A stretch of 64,000 nt of DNA from positions 35,455,119 through 35,519,118 of the forward strand of contig NC_068350.1 of NCBI RefSeq assembly GCF_014633365.1. The letters are read 5' to 3'. The notes under the pieces were generated by a model. It was given only the letters and a program-made list of their open reading frames with translations. It was not told the origin of the DNA and ran no database searches. How positions within the stretch are numbered: the stretch's first letter is position 1; each line of letters begins with the position of its first letter. Source of the DNA: Diospyros lotus (Eukaryota > Streptophyta > Magnoliopsida > Ericales > Ebenaceae). Below, in pieces: positions 1 to 12,796 of the stretch. Position numbers and translations under genes: made by a program.

Positions 1-1131
1 AACTAATTAATTAAGGTATGGTGTGGTATGGCTTTAAGGTTAATTATGAAGGTATGGCCCTAGGTAATTAATTAAGGGTATGGCCTTGGGAAATGGGGGA
101 ATCTTGGTTGCCAAGGCATGAAGATGCCTATAAATGAAAGATGAAGGCTCGGCCATGCGAGGAAGATTGGAGGAGAAGCCTGGGAAGAGAAAGAAGGGGC
201 TAAGTAATAAGAAGAATGGAACAAAATGGAAGAAAGCTTCTCTCGAGGAAAGCTCCTAACCTTCTTCTTATGTTCTTAAGTTTCTATGCAAGTCTTCATT
301 GCTTTTCATATCTTATTCCTTCCCTTACCATGACTTGGTTCTACGCATTAATAATGTAAATTTGCATGGTATCCTATGGCTAGCGCTTTATTATTGGGTC
401 TATTAATGATGGAATAAGTTAAATAAATGGTTCCGTAGTGTCGTTGCTTACATTCGTCACAGGGCTTTGTCCCGCTCCACTTTCTTTGAGAATGATGTCG
501 AACCTGTTGGGGATAGGTTCTTAAAAAGATGGTTATGGTCAAAATTATGGGGTTATGTTAAGAGTCTTAATGAGGAAAGAGTAATGTTTAGTAATAAGTA
601 TGTCAAGTCAGGTTCTTATGCATGATAAGAGACGAGAACAAGGATAATATGTTGATGTTAATGTTATCAAGTGCATGAAAAGTAATAACGAAAGGTTATG
701 AAATGTTAAGTCTAAGGAATGTAAGTTTAACGTTGTGTCTAAGGGTATGGGGTGCAAAGCCACTGACTGTCGACCGTGAGTCATGGTAGTCGATGGCTGG
801 ATGTATGGGCACCAGTTATCAGCTGTTATGATAAGAAATAGATCAACGGGCCAAAAGAGTTGGTATTGCCAGATTCCCGCCTTGATTGTGTGCATATCAT
901 GATATTATGTGTTGCATGGGGATTGGGTTGCATTCATTGGGGGGACATACTTTGTGTGTGGATTGTGTGAGTATTTGCATGACCCGGTTGGTCTGAGAGC
1001 CAATTAGGCTACCTTAGGTGATTATATGCATTTAGAGCATTTCACCTGTGTGTGTGCTTATGTGAACGTAACATGGCCTGATGCTCGATTTATAGGGGCC
1101 TTGACATCATGTTTATGCTGCAGATGTCATT
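1..1131 (+). mobile_element. Tekay-type LTR fragment (+), truncated
   Basis: No gene is visible here. A TATA-like CTATAAAT lies at 128-135. The far end (about 960-1130) resembles in style the stretch at 41140-41270 of another + strand Tekay LTR: a G/T-rich leader with a 'catggc..tgatgctc..tttat.ggg.ctt' pattern. It is cut on the left by the window edge and on the right by the LTR starting at 1132. The family assignment rests on resemblance only; short open frames on the minus strand (348-895) have no recognisable content. Confidence 0.4.
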
Positions 1132-3185
1132 TGTAACACCCACCCTACTCAGGGCATTTTATGTCTTAGGGAATTTAGGAACACATTTTTTTTTTCCAAA
1201 TTACATCATTCCCGAAATTCCCTTCTACCTATCTAGTGCTCGGTGAAATAATTTATTATCTAGATATAAATATAATCTTATAAAGTGGAAGCTGAAATCG
1301 AACCTGATCATAGCATTTCAGACATAGATAACCGAACATAGCACTTATTACAAAGTTCTTGCGATACATAAGCTTCTAAAGATAATTTAAAACGTACATA
1401 ATACTTGAAATATTCGTGCTACAACATAACATGGTACACTTGCTCATTCCTCGACGACTCACGTTGTTACACTTCTTCGACTTCCGTACCATCACTGCAA
1501 GTCCTAACTGGAACATTGAATATTCCAGGGGAAAAACCCAAATTAGATGATGAACCATCTAAGTAAGGGTACAAAATGTTTTATCATGTGTGTATGCAAT
1601 GTCTTACTCATCGTAGGTGTCAACTTCACCCTTCATGCTACCTACCATTTTTATGGCCACCTTTTTCGAAGCCGGGGTGTATGGGGGCACCCTTGGTAAA
1701 GTAGCGGTGCTAGTTCGTACTCCCTATGGACATAATGCGTGTGATCAATGATATTATCGTGTATATATGCATTTCATAGCATGTCATGTGTGCAGTCTAC
1801 ATGATGGATACAGATTAGAGCATGTCAATATGATGAAAGCATTCCCGAAGATTGGGTTTAAATATAAACATTTATAACCATACTAAACTTGTAACAGTAT
1901 ACTTACTTTTCTCAATTAAGTTGCCTCGATAAGCGTGACGACCTCATTAAACGTGTCAAACGAGCTATCTCCCAATCCTCGGTCCCCAAGGATTCCTAAA
2001 ACATTAAATTTATTCCAGAATATCAATTCACTATTTTTCTCACAATTTCTCCTTATTTGTAAGTCTTATTTCCTCAAAAATTCATGATAAATATCTAAAC
2101 CCTCATTTGACCTAATTTTTCTTCACTAATATTCTCAAAATAACATTTCTATTTTTTCCTTATTTCCATAATAACAAAATCACTTAAATAAATAATTAAT
2201 TTAGTATTTTCCAGAAAAAGTTTCCCAAAATAAGGCATAAACGAAATTCTAGATTTTTTGGAATTTTTTCAAAATTTTTGCAAAACTTTTCCTATTTTCT
2301 TTTATTTTTTCTTCTTTTCTTTTCTTTTCTTTTCTTTTCCACTTGGCATGCGCTTGCAAGCCATGCGCCGCCTCCCCAGGCACAGGTGTGTGCAACCATG
2401 CGCCTAACTTGGTTCGTCTTCTACGGTGGCTGCCTCGTTGCCGGCGACCCTCCAGCTTCTCCAAGCTTCGAAAAAGCCTTCTCTCCCCCCTAAATCCAAC
2501 CCCCCGAACCCGAAAATGGCTTTAAAATTTTGAAAAAATAATTGAAAATACCTCGATTTACCATTTGAAGCCTCGGCTCCAGCGATGCGCGACTTTTCCG
2601 GCAAGCCTCGATTCTCCTTCTCCTCTGCTCCATTGGCGTACTCACCAGATTTCTTGCCCGCGACTCATGGACCAAAATCTCACTCACCAAACTCTCAAAC
2701 ACTGCCTCAATCTCCCAATCTTTGAAGTAAAAATTTCTATGAAATGGGGCTGCTCGAACGCGGCTATTTATAACCAAAACCCGTCGCGAGCTGTCCCATC
2801 GTGGGAGCCATGCGTCCTAGAAGCCATCCTGATGTCCATTGAAGCATTAAAGGCCTCCCTCACCTCTGGTAGCTTGTTGCAAGCGTGGCTAGAGCATGGC
2901 CATCGTGCTTGCTCTGATTTTTTTTATTCTTTTTTTTAATATACATATATACATACATATACATATACCTATATACATACATATACGGGTAGTATTATTT
3001 GCAAGAAAGGCCCAATTTAATACATAATATCTATATAATCTATGGTATTTTTTTCAATAACTTATGTTTATATATAAATTTATACATGCCTAACTTCATT
3101 AGATAAACACTAAAATTCTAATAATTTTACTAGGGTCTGAAATACCAAAATTACAATTATTATTTACGATGTCTTAGGGATTATA
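1132..3185 (-). mobile_element. 3' LTR of the decayed Tekay-like element
   Basis: It begins TGTAACACCC, the usual minus-strand end of this LTR type. It finishes at GGGATTATA, so the minus-strand start reads TATAATCCC with the second base of the usual TG changed. A purine tract and the pol gene follow immediately on the minus strand. A minus-strand TATA-like site lies at 2764-2771. The interior has a CTTTT-rich run (about 2295-2338) and a TACATA run (2938-2988). Conflicting open frames between 2249 and 2939 on both strands are noise from the GC-rich part. Confidence 0.7.
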
Positions 3186-3201
3186 TTCTCCCCTCCTTAC
3201 A
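3186..3201 (-). other. Polypurine tract of the Tekay-like element
   Basis: On the minus strand this reads as an uninterrupted purine run (taaggaggggagaa) directly before the 3' LTR and just after the pol stop. This is where plus-strand DNA synthesis is primed in LTR retroelements. The adjacent sequence CGAGGACGAAATTT is characteristic of Tekay/Del chromoviruses. Confidence 0.75.
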
Positions 3202-3224
3202 AAAATTTCGTCCTCGAAATTTGA

Positions 3225-3662
3225 TCATTCTTCGCTCATTCTGACTATAGGGTCTCCAAATAGGTATGGAAAATTAATCTTCATGTCTTCTTCTCGCTCC
3301 CAAGTCATCTCTTCACTTATCGGGTTTCTCCACAGAACTTGCACAAGGAGAATTGACTTGTTCCTCAGAACTTGATCCCTATGATCCAAAATTTTGACTG
3401 GCTTTTCAAAGTACAAAAGATTTTCTTGAACCTTGACAGCTTTGGTCAGCATTACTTGAGAGGGATCTGGCTCATGCTTACGGAGTTGCGATACATGAAA
3501 TACATCATGGAGGTTTGATAGGACCATGGGTAGAGCGAGTCGATAAGCGACTGGTCCAATTCTTTCTACTATATCATACGGACCTATATACCTAGGACTT
3601 AACTTGCCCTTTTTCTTGTTGCTTCGAGTTACCATTCTTAGTGGAGATATCTTTAGATACAC
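3225..3662 (-). CDS. Integrase C-terminus with chromodomain (Tekay-like gypsy)
   Basis: Open frame of 145 codons that is the 3' end of a larger broken pol. The first part is the integrase C-terminal region (PRYIGPYDIVERIGPVAYRL, then LHDVFHVSQLRKH), the GPF/Y-like module of chromoviruses. Residues about 95-140 form a chromodomain (VLWRNPISEEMTWE, then YLFGDP), which in this clade directs integration to heterochromatin. It ends about 25 bases before the polypurine tract, as expected for the end of pol. The upstream frame continues into the integrase core after stops, so this is a fragment rather than a separate gene. The clade call (Tekay/Del) rests on the chromodomain, the purine tract and the LTR ends. 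Confidence 0.85.
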   Translation of the reverse strand: MYLKISPLRMVTRSNKKKGKLSPRYIGPYDIVERIGPVAYRLALPMVLSNLHDVFHVSQLRKHEPDPSQVMLTKAVKVQENLLYFEKPVKILDHRDQVLRNKSILLVQVLWRNPISEEMTWEREEDMKINFPYLFGDPIVRMSEE

Positions 3663-4690
3663 TTTGTCACCAACTTGGAACTTTAAATTCCTTCTTCTAG
3701 TATCCGCGTAGGACTTTTAGCGATTCTGAGCTTCCTTGATTCTCTCTCGAATGAGCTTTATCTTTTCTGACGTCTCCTGAACTATCTCAGGTCCCAAGAT
3801 TTGGCGTTCACCTACCTCAGTCCAGCATATCAGGGACCTACATTTTCATCCGTATAAAGCTTCATATGGAGCCATTCCAATGCTGTTGTGGTAGCTGTTG
3901 TTGTAAGTGAACTCTACCAACAGTAAATGTTTCTCCCAACTTCCTGGAAAGTCAATAGCATAGGCTTGCAACATGTCTTCTAAGGTTTGAATGGTCCTCT
4001 CTGATTGACCATCTGTCTGGGGATGATAGGCTGTACTTAACCTAAGCTGAGTACTTAAACACTTTTGCAGGCTTCCCTAAAACCTAGAAGTGAACCTTGG
4101 GTCGCGGTCTGACACAATACTTACAGGTACTCCATGCAATTTGACAATCTTGTTAAGATACTACTGGGCTAACTTGCTGATTGGTTGGCCTACTTTCATA
4201 GCCAGAAAGTGAGCAGACTTAGACAATTTGTCAACAATCACCCAAATGACATCGTTCCCTTTAGGACTTCTTGGTTACCCTATCATAAAATCCATCGTAA
4301 TATGTTCCCATTTTCATTTCGGGATTTCTAATGGCTGCAAACTTCTACCCAATTTTTGATGCTCAATCTTGATTCTTTGGCACGTCTCACATTGACTAAC
4401 GTACCTCGTCACGCTTTTCTTCATTCCTAGCCACTAATACACAGCCTTCAAATCTTTGTACATCTTAGTGGCATTAGGGTGTATCGAGTATCTGGATCGA
4501 TGGGCTTCTCCCAAAATTACCTGTCGTAATTCCCTCACACGAGGTATCCTTCCTTGAAATCGAAGGATGTTTTCTCTTACCTCAAATTCTAGTCTCTTTG
4601 CTCATCCGTGCTCATCAATCCATAACTTAATTCGGGAATCTTCTGAATAAGCCTATCGTATTTGATCTATTAATTTTGGTTTCAAAGTGA
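3663..4690 (-). pseudogene. Integrase core of the Tekay-like element, broken
   Basis: Minus-strand translation in shifting frames shows the zinc-binding end (QCETCQRIK), then the catalytic core with the first Asp in TMDFMIG, the second in SDRDPRF, and the Glu in the segment that begins [20 protein letters not shown]. Several in-frame stops interrupt it, for example a TAG where a Trp doublet is expected near 4435 and stops near 3715 and 3845. Integrase inserts the cDNA copy into the host chromosome; this one cannot be translated whole. The left neighbour is the chromodomain tail and the right neighbour is an inserted LTR at 4734. Confidence 0.75.
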
Positions 4691-4733
4691 GACTAGCTGC
4701 GTAGGCAGAGTTACCACGGGAAACTACTCCCAC

Positions 4734-6140
4734 TGTGATCGAGACTGTCGAACCTCGATGATTGTAAAAAAATATATTTCGGATCTGCAGCAAGGGTGCG
4801 ACCCCAAAGTCGTCTCTCAAAGGAACCTCAATACAAATATGTCATGATAAGAACTGAACGAGGGAGGTTTTTTGATGAAAAAGAAAGTATGAAGATTGAG
4901 TAAAAATATAAAAATGAAACTGTCTATGGATCCAAACGCAACCAGTTACAAATCTTTCCCTTAAACCAGGTTTTCATCATCCCTTCTTATAGATTAGATC
5001 TAGCCGAGTTTCAACACCCAAAATCTGCATAAATAAATCTCCAACAACCGTCTAGAGATCAAATCAAAGCTGATATAAAAATCAAAGAAAACCTCATTCA
5101 ATCAGTCTACCAATTTTAATCTTCATTCACACAGATTCCAGAACCTAGTATCCATAACCATCCATACCAAGTTATTTGTTTCTGCTTCTTTCTTTCGTGT
5201 GTTGTATCAACCGACTATAACATTAAAACCACAATATAGAAAAGAGAAATCCACCCCGTATATGTTCACACAACCGTCTTGAACATGCACTAGAATAAGC
5301 GGAAAAGAAGTAAAGAAAACTTAAAACAAATATAATTGAAATTCAAACCAGATTTCGTAGAAGCTTTCGGGATTCAAACCATGGAATAAGTTCAGATTTG
5401 CAACTGATTACAAGTGTTTAACCCTGCATGGAGAAGAAAACAAAAATAGAGAGAAAATGGCTACTGTTCATGAGACAAAAAAATATATATATCTCCACCT
5501 AATGGCCTCCTAAGGTGCTTAGATAGAGCTTAAGGAGAAAACCCTAGGTTACTACAACTTCACAGCCGATTTCTAATAGGATAACGTGCGTTCTGGGCTT
5601 CGGACCCTTCATAAAAATTGTAGATCAGGAAGAGTAGATGAATTTAGGCTTTTTAATCACTTGATTTGGATATCGGACGCCCAAGTTATGGCCTTTTAAA
5701 CATCAGTGTTCAGTGTAGCTTTCCTAATTTAACCCAGCTATCTGGTCCCGACTTTGAAGCGATGTTTGGAGGCCCAAATGAACTCGGATTTGGAAAAAAC
5801 ATACCATTCCAGAAATCCTAAGAAGTCCTATACAATATATATGAAGAAATCATTCACGTTATGGGATTATAACTTGGCCAAAAATTTGAAAGAAGCACAG
5901 AAGGTCAAATCTGTCAGCACACTTTTGCTTCTTTGTCTCCAATCTCCTTGTTTCCCTTCTTGCCATCAAAATTCCTTATGACCCAGGAAGCCCTAATCTA
6001 TCCAAAATAAAATAAAATAGTGTGAAGCCCAATTCCTATAAAATAAAATAAAATAAAATCAAGATGAATAAAATGACACAACTAACGTGCAAAAAGACTA
6101 AATATGAGGGCTAAATAATATGAAAATATGCGCTCTATCA
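4734..6140 (-). mobile_element. Tat/Athila-type solo LTR inserted in pol
   Basis: The block splits the coding sequence between RNase H (right) and integrase (left). Read on the minus strand it starts TGATAGAGCGCATATTTTCA, a start I associate with Tat-group LTRs, and ends CTCGATCACA. It has no coding sequence; the 75-codon open frame at 5754-5981 has no recognisable content. I could not find a matching 5-bp TSD (CCCAC on the left against CATTG on the right), so the left boundary may be off by tens of bases or an end may have been lost. Confidence 0.55.
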
Positions 6141-7196
6141 CATTGTCATCAAACTAAAAGCCTCAACTAGCTTCTACTCAAATACCATCATTCCAGCCAC
6201 ATAAGTGGTTTCTTTTCTACTTAGGGCATCAGCCACAACGTTAGCTTTACCTGGATGGTATTAGATAGTGCAGTCATAATCTTTTAACAGCTCCATCCAT
6301 CTCTGTTGCCTTATGTTCAATTCTTTCTGTGAGAATACGTATTGTAGACTCTTGTGATCAGTAAAAATTTTGAACTTCTCGCTATATAAATAATGTCTCC
6401 AAATCTTTAAGGCGAACACCACCGCGGCCAACTCCAAATCATGAGTCGGGTAATTTCGCTCGTGGTTCTTAAACTGTCATGACCCATAGGCAATGACCTT
6501 ACCGTGCTGCATCAGCACACATCCCAAACTGTTTGGCATAGCCAGTACTTGAGCAGTTGTGAGTTTATCCTTAAGCATCTGAAAACTTTCTTCGCACTGC
6601 CCGTTCCAATCGAACTTCACCCCCTTCTAGGTTAACTTGGTGAGGGGCATTGCAATCGTGGAAAATCCTTCCACGAATTTTCTATAATACCCAGCTAATC
6701 CCAAGAAACTCTTGACTTCTGTGACAGACTGAGGTTGCTTCCAATTTTTCACAGCCACTATCTTTGCTGGGTCGACCGATATTCCTTTGGCCTATATAAC
6801 ATGCCCTAAAAATGCCACTTGGTATAACCAAAATTCAAATTTCGAGAATTTGGCATATAGCTTATGTTTTTGCAACGTTTGCAATACCACTCTTAAATGT
6901 GACTCGTGCTCCTCTTTCGAGGGAGAGTATATCAGTATGTCATCTATAAACATGATCACGAACTGGTCAAAAAATGGTCTGAAAGGTTGGTTCACGGCAT
7001 CCATCAAAGCTGCTAGGGCATTGGTTAACCCAAACGACATCACCATAAATTCGTAGTGCCCATATCGAGAACGAAAAGCTGTCTTAGGCACGTCCTCTGC
7101 CTTGATCCTTAATTGGTAGTACCCTGATCTTAGATCAATCTTCGAGAAGACTTTAGCTCCTTATAATTGGTCAAACAACTCCTCTATTATGGGGAG
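6141..7196 (-). pseudogene. Reverse transcriptase 3' half and RNase H (Tekay-like)
   Basis: The clearest stretch is 6792-7091: [20 protein letters not shown] followed by the active-site FIDDILIYS, the YxDD box of gypsy reverse transcriptases. Downstream (lower coordinates) are [16 protein letters not shown], then RNase H with [20 protein letters not shown] and a connection motif VVADALSRK near 6225. Stops interrupt the frame at several places (near 6250, 6480, 6630, 6790 and 7165). The 5' half of the same domain lies at 11859-12052, on the other side of the copia LTR insertion. Confidence 0.85.
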
Positions 7197-7745
7197 TGAA
7201 AGTAAAGCAAGATCGCTACGGGGCAACCAGCATAGTTCAAAATTTTTGAACTTACCCCGATCCCGGCGATTGGATCAACGTCGAAATTAAATCATTCACA
7301 AACAAATAAATAAATCTAACCTTTAGATTATCGAGTCATTCGCGGATTCGAGCCGTCCAAGCATCCAGCCTCTAACTCATGATACGCGGCACGCGTCCGT
7401 TGGCAAGGAGAGAGGAATAGGAGTGCTAGCTCCTTCTCCTTTGCGCGGCTTGTGTATGGACGGTAAAAGAATGCTCTCATTTCGTATTGATGCCAAAAGA
7501 AACGAAGAAGAGTGAACGGCGATACATTTTTCAACTCTTGGAAAACAACACCAAAAATCTCTTCAATTATGGGCAACCTATAAAAGGATATTTATAGTGA
7601 AATATCCTAGGGTTTCTAAAACCCTAATGGATTGGGCTAGCCCATTAATTCTAATTTAATTAAAATATTGAGTGGGCTTATTCTAGTCCAACTAGAAATA
7701 TAATTAAATGGCCCAAATCCTTTTATAGGTTTAAATAAAATATTT

Positions 7746-7950
7746 TGATCCAAATCTAATTCAAGCCCAAATATAATATTTAATATTTAGCCCAAATCTA
7801 ATTTGGTCCAAATATAATATTTAATATTTGGCCCAAATCTAATTTAGTCCAAATATAATATTTATTTTAATATTTGGCCTAAATCCAATTTAGTCCAAAT
7901 ATAATATTTAATTTAATATTTGGCCCAAATCTAATTTAGTCCAAATATTA
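7746..7950. repeat. AT-rich tandem repeat (about 50-60 bp unit)
   Basis: Four to five degenerate copies of a unit reading roughly 'tccaaatataatatttaa..tatttggcccaaatctaattta'. It lies within the copia LTR. Confidence 0.7.
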
Positions 7951-8676
7951 ACTTAAGCCCAAAAATATTTTATTTCCTATTTGCCACTCCAACAAATAGA
8001 AAATTATTAAATTAGAAACTCTTTCCTAATTTAATCAATTGCCATTTTAGGAAACTCTTTCCATTATGATAACTCCTCGTCATATCGACGTCATTACGTC
8101 TATTTGTTCTTTTTCCGTGAGAACCTACGACGTCATAACTTCTTACCGAAGTGTCCCACTTAACCATACGTCTACTCTCCTAGTTTAAGCTAGGGACCGT
8201 GCCTATTGTGTATGACTCATTAGGCTTCCGAATATGTTGGCAATGTATCAGTACGAACACATAAGACAAGATTGGCCTCCAGTAAGGCATCATGCCTACC
8301 CAATTATTCAGAAGGATTCATAATCCGCAAATAACCTTTCACGAGTATGGTTACCGTGTAATTTGATCCTCTCGTCAATGTATCTTATGTGATCTCAAGT
8401 ATGGCGATGTGTTGCTTGATAACGATCACATGAGTTTTCTTCGGTCTTTTGAATATCTTCACTTAATTAGAAAGTAAATCAATAACTCCTTATTGATCTC
8501 TTTCACCATGGCCATGGATTTAAAGTGAATATCCACCGAAGGCGCCTTAGATACATCATCCTCTATCAAGGGATAGACGAGTCCCATCTTGGCTATGCAC
8601 CCATCTTCATAAGCCTCACGATATACCCAACGATCGCCCACGTGCAGCCTTTGTTTAGGCCCATCGAAACAATGTC

Positions 8677-11335
8677 TGTAACGACCCGTTAGAGGGCCTA
8701 GTATTTATTTAGAATTAGTTAATTAATTATTGAAGCGATTAATTAAGAGGATTTGCCATTTAATTATTTAATGTGGCAATTTAGAGATTTAATTGAGAAA
8801 ATAGCATTTAATTATATTTAATTATTGTGAAGATTAAATGCAAGGACGTGTTGGTCATTTAAGGATTTGATATTAGAGTTTAATTGTTAAACAGAATTAG
8901 TGTGATTAAGGGATTAATTAACCCAGCCGTGAGAAGGATTCGGTTTGAAAGACTCCTAGTTATATTAGGAGAGAGAGATGACATTAGGGTTTCTCTTAAG
9001 CATATGTATATATATAATAGTCGTTAGCCATGTTGTCTTCGCCGTGTGAAGAACAACAGAGAGAAGAAGAAGCTTCAACAGTGAATTAAAGGCTTTGCGT
9101 TGGAGGCTTCTGTTAGATCATTGGATCGATCAGAGAGTTTGAAAGGCAAGTTATTCTCCCTGTAAACTTTTCTTACGAGATCGTATATTAGCATTCGATC
9201 ATCAGTTCCAGCAGTTCTTCGTTTAAGTTTCAGATTTATGTTACAGTCAGTGTATATATATATATATATAGGCACGAGCAGTGAGTTCAAGTCTTGCATA
9301 GGAGGCTCTCGTGAGATCATTAAGTCGATCAAGAAGATCATAAGGCAAGTATCCTTCCCCTGTAATCCTTTCTTACAGGTCTTGATTGAGTTGGATATCA
9401 GATTTCCATAATTGAATCAATTCCAGTGCATGTATATTCATATATGTGCGTTACAGTGAGTTATATCAGTTTAGTGCATGTTTATTTATGTATTTTCATG
9501 CGTACAGTGAGTACCAGCTAGTTCATGTATATTCCTTGCAATGTTTATATGAGTTATGATCAGTAAATCATCCCTCAAGTTGTTAATATATCAATTGGGA
9601 TTGTTCTCCCAAGATTTCTTTTGGAATGGTGTAGTGAAGTTAAGTTTTGATTCAAGATACGATCTCTGTTATCGTAAGTTTTATAGTTGATAAGATTCCA
9701 GTCATTCGAATAAGTCTTGTATCATTCGAATGAATTTCAAAGCATTCGAATAAGTTTCAGTGTTATCGTAAGCTTTTCCCTTATAATATTCCAGTCATTC
9801 GAATGAATTCTTGGTCATTCGAATGAGTCATGTGTTATCGTATCATTCGTATGAATTTTTGAGGTTTTTTGACTGTCATTCGAATGAGCCTTGTTGTCAT
9901 TCGAATGAGCCCTTGAAGACGTGAGTAAGTTGTTGCTTTGTATAGTCTGTCATTCGAATGAGTCTTCTTGTCATTCGAATGATCTTCAAATTGATTCGAA
10001 TAAGGTTACTGTTGCATTCGAATGAGTCGCATTTTGCCAGTTCAAAAGTTGAAATTTTCCAAAATTCATTCGAATGAATTTGAGAGTCATTCGAATGAGT
10101 CCCAGATCAGATCCGAATAGCCTTTGAAAATCATCAGTCATTCGAATGAGCCTTCTGTCATTCGAATGAGTCTCTATCATTCGAATGAGTTTTCTGCCAT
10201 TCGAATGAGCTTGCTGAAATCCATTTTTTTCATTCGAATGAGCTGTTTTTCATTCAAATTGCTTCCTTAGACTTTCTCAATCATCCAAATAGTATCTAAT
10301 GGCATCCAAATAGCTTCCAATAAATTCTTGATTCAAGTATTAAATTTAATATAAATATTCAATTATTCAGATATTGAATTTTTATGCCAAGATATGACAA
10401 AATCCAATATGCCATGCCTATACTCAGAAATTTCAGAATATTTGAATCTCAACATTTCTAGTAAAAATCATATACCATGTTTAGCAGTTCATTATGACAT
10501 GGTCAACATTATTTTGTGAGATTATGTGCATACACATTGTATGAGCATTGAGCATGACTTATGTGGAGCAATACATATCGTGTGCTAGCATTTATATGAG
10601 CATTGCATTATGCGCGCCAGGCGGCTTGTCCACGGGGATCCCACTAGTATCAGTACAATTATATCTCAGTTATGAGTTGCTCGCCTGATGTCGACCAGGG
10701 AGCTAGGGGCATATTGCCCAAAGTATGTGCTTACAGTTTTTATGTTTGCAGGACTCAGATCAGTCAGGTATGTGTTACAGTTATGTGGGCCTACGTGCCA
10801 AAGTTGCATACCTGCATTTAGTTTACAGTTTATGTGCATTACATCTTATAATGCCATCCAGTGATTATTATATCTCTCAGTACAAGTTCAGTAAGTATTT
10901 TTATCAGTATCGATATTCTTCGATTCAGCTTCAATTATTCTTTCTAGTTTATTACTTGCTGAGCTTTGTAGCTCACCTTGTACTCTTCACCATTCCAGGT
11001 CCTAGTGGGGGAGTACCAGACGTGGGGCCTAGCAGCAGTGTCCAGTAGTGTGTGTACGTGGAGCCGCTCAAGACCAAAGATGTCTGGGAGTTATTAGTTA
11101 TTAGTTATTAGTTATTAGTTGTTAGTTAGTGTTTGATCAGTTTAGATTCATTTTAATTTCCAGTTTAGGGAATTTCCCTTAGATGCAATTATGATTTCAG
11201 TTTTTGTTGACTCAGAGTTTTATTCAGTTAATTGATATATACAGTATTGGTATCAGAATTCAGTTATCAGTCAGTTTGTTTTATTATCCCCAGTAACACC
11301 TCTTCTCGGGCAGTTCTAGGAGAGGGGGTGTTACA
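8677..11335 (+). mobile_element. Tekay-type solo LTR, nested in the copia LTR
   Basis: The ends are TGTAACGACC and GGGGGTGTTACA, and the element is flanked by a perfect 5-bp TSD ATGTC (8672-8676 and 11336-11340). Length is 2659 bp. A TATA-rich stretch is at about 9000-9020. The 3' part carries the 'acttgctgagctttgtagctcacc' block seen in all + strand Tekay LTRs here, which supports the + orientation. Notable contents are a large CATTCGAATG array (9702-10260) and a (TTATTAG)n run at 11091-11130. No coding sequence is seen. Confidence 0.9.
9702..10260. repeat. Dispersed palindrome array CATTCGAATG
   Basis: About two dozen exact or near copies of the twofold-symmetric 10-mer CATTCGAATG (often TCATTCGAATGA), at irregular spacing of roughly 10-45 bases and separated by non-repetitive sequence. 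The same motif is clustered in the Athila element of this window. It does not behave as an ordinary tandem repeat because the spacers differ. Confidence 0.85.
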
Positions 11336-11858
11336 ATGTCAAAGCATACCGGTCTTCTTATGAGATGACCGTGAAAACCTCAGGTCCAAGGATTAGTTAC
11401 ACCCATCTTGTTTGAGAATACCATCAACATATAACCAAAATGGATTCTTATGGCGAGTCATGTCCAGTGACATGTTCTCCAACATTGGTCACCTATGTAC
11501 TTGTCTAGGCATCCCCATGCCTATGGGTGTGAGACCCCCATTGCTATCACATAGCAAAAACATAGCACATACAAGTCTTACCGCAATTTTCAATGTCCAT
11601 TCTTGACATTGCTACGACTTGGGACGTTTAATGATGTCTAGAAACTGTGATGCATCATCTCACATCTTTACAGATTAATCACAGTATACATCATATGGAC
11701 TTCTATCTAGTTTCATTCGGTTATTACAATAATAACAAGAAACTAATAGAATAACTTCTTGTGAATTTGACTAACTCCTTATTCAAATAATAACATGATT
11801 ACAATTGTCAGTGTACAACATGCCCAATCTGATTGGGTCTAGAGCACCTACACTAACA

Positions 11859-12052
11859 GGGAGTGGGTACTTATTCTTGACAATTATCTTGTTCAGCTGC
11901 TGATAATCTATACACATCCTCAAACTCCCATATTTTTTCTTAACAAAGAGCACTGGTGCGCCCCATGGTGACATGCTTGGCCTGATGAAGCCCTTGTCTA
12001 ACAGCTCTTAAAGTTGGGCCTTTAATTCTCTTAATTATGCGGGGGCCATTTT
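11859..12052 (-). pseudogene. Reverse transcriptase 5' part (Tekay-like)
   Basis: The open segment reads [20 protein letters not shown], then [19 protein letters not shown], which are the first conserved blocks of gypsy reverse transcriptase. It stops exactly where the copia LTR was inserted, and the domain resumes at about 7190. Three stops lie between this segment and the protease frame to the right (about 12008-12052). Confidence 0.85.
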
Positions 12053-12796
12053 CTACGGGGGTATGGAAACTGGACTTGACCCTAGTACAATTTCTATCGA
12101 AAACTCGATCTCTCTATAGGGTGGAAATCCAGGCAATTCTTCGAGAAACACATCCCCGAACTCTCTAACGATTCGTACTTCATCGATTTTCAATGGTTCC
12201 TCGCTTTTCCCTTGAACACAAGCCAAGTATCCCTGTACCCCTTGTCGTAATAGTTTCTCAGCCTTTAGAGCCAAGATCCACTTCTTTTCACTTGCCCTCT
12301 TTTGCCCTCGAAACTTGACATTCGAGTCTCCGATCTTGAGACTGACTGTTTTAGCTTTACAATCCAATGTAGCATTGTATTTGGGTAGGAAGTCCATTCC
12401 TAGAATCACGTCAAAATCTTGAAATTCCAGAAGGATTAGATCCACTAGGAATTCAACTTCTCCTATTTGAATTTTTTTATTTTTATATCCTGATGAGGTT
12501 TCTAGAGACTTCCCTATGGAGGTTGCCACGATCATACAACAGTTCAAGTTTTTCGATTTTTTCCTTAGTACTTCAACAATGCATGCGAAATGAATGAATG
12601 ACTTGCTCCTGAATCTATCAAAACATGCATAGGAATACCAGATGTAGACATGGTACCTTCGATTACGGCTGGGTCTTCTGTCGTATCTTGCCGAGTTAGA
12701 TGAAATACTCTTCTCTGCTGCACCCTGACATTTCCTGACGACCCATGAGGTTGACTCATCTGCAGCAACTTGGGGAAATCCCTTGCAAAATGTCAT
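12053..12796 (-). pseudogene. Aspartic protease region of Tekay-like pol, frameshifted
   Basis: The active-site motif LIDSGASHSFIS is readable in one minus-strand frame (12565-12768). The rest of the protease and the linker to reverse transcriptase are readable in another (12053-12560), with FDVILGMDFLPKYNA and EFGDVFLEELPGFPP. The two frames meet near 12590, so there is a frameshift just after the catalytic site. The enzyme would cleave the Gag-Pol polyprotein. The catalytic DSG triad is intact but the reading frame is not. Confidence 0.8.

Larger units (their letters stand above)
7197..11858 (-). mobile_element. Copia-type solo LTR inside Tekay-like reverse transcriptase
   Basis: The insertion is flanked by the 5-bp repeat GGGAG (7192-7196 and 11859-11863) and splits the reverse transcriptase right after its YPLP motif. 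On the minus strand it starts TGTTAGTGTAGGTGCTCTAG and ends ACTTTCA. A minus-strand TATA-like CTATAAATA lies near 7590. Without the nested Tekay LTR it is about 2.0 kb. No gag or pol is present, so it is a solo LTR. The copia assignment comes from LTR style only. Confidence 0.75.

Noticed and set aside
2249..2939. Cluster of five open frames on both strands
   Set aside because: All fall in the 3' LTR of the Tekay-like element, overlap in opposite directions and lack recognisable content.
9702..10260. Possible CRISPR-like array or heat-shock element cluster
   Set aside because: The unit is 10 bases with irregular spacers in a eukaryotic LTR, so CRISPR does not apply. Heat-shock elements need NNTTCNNGAANN, while here TTC and GAA are adjacent.
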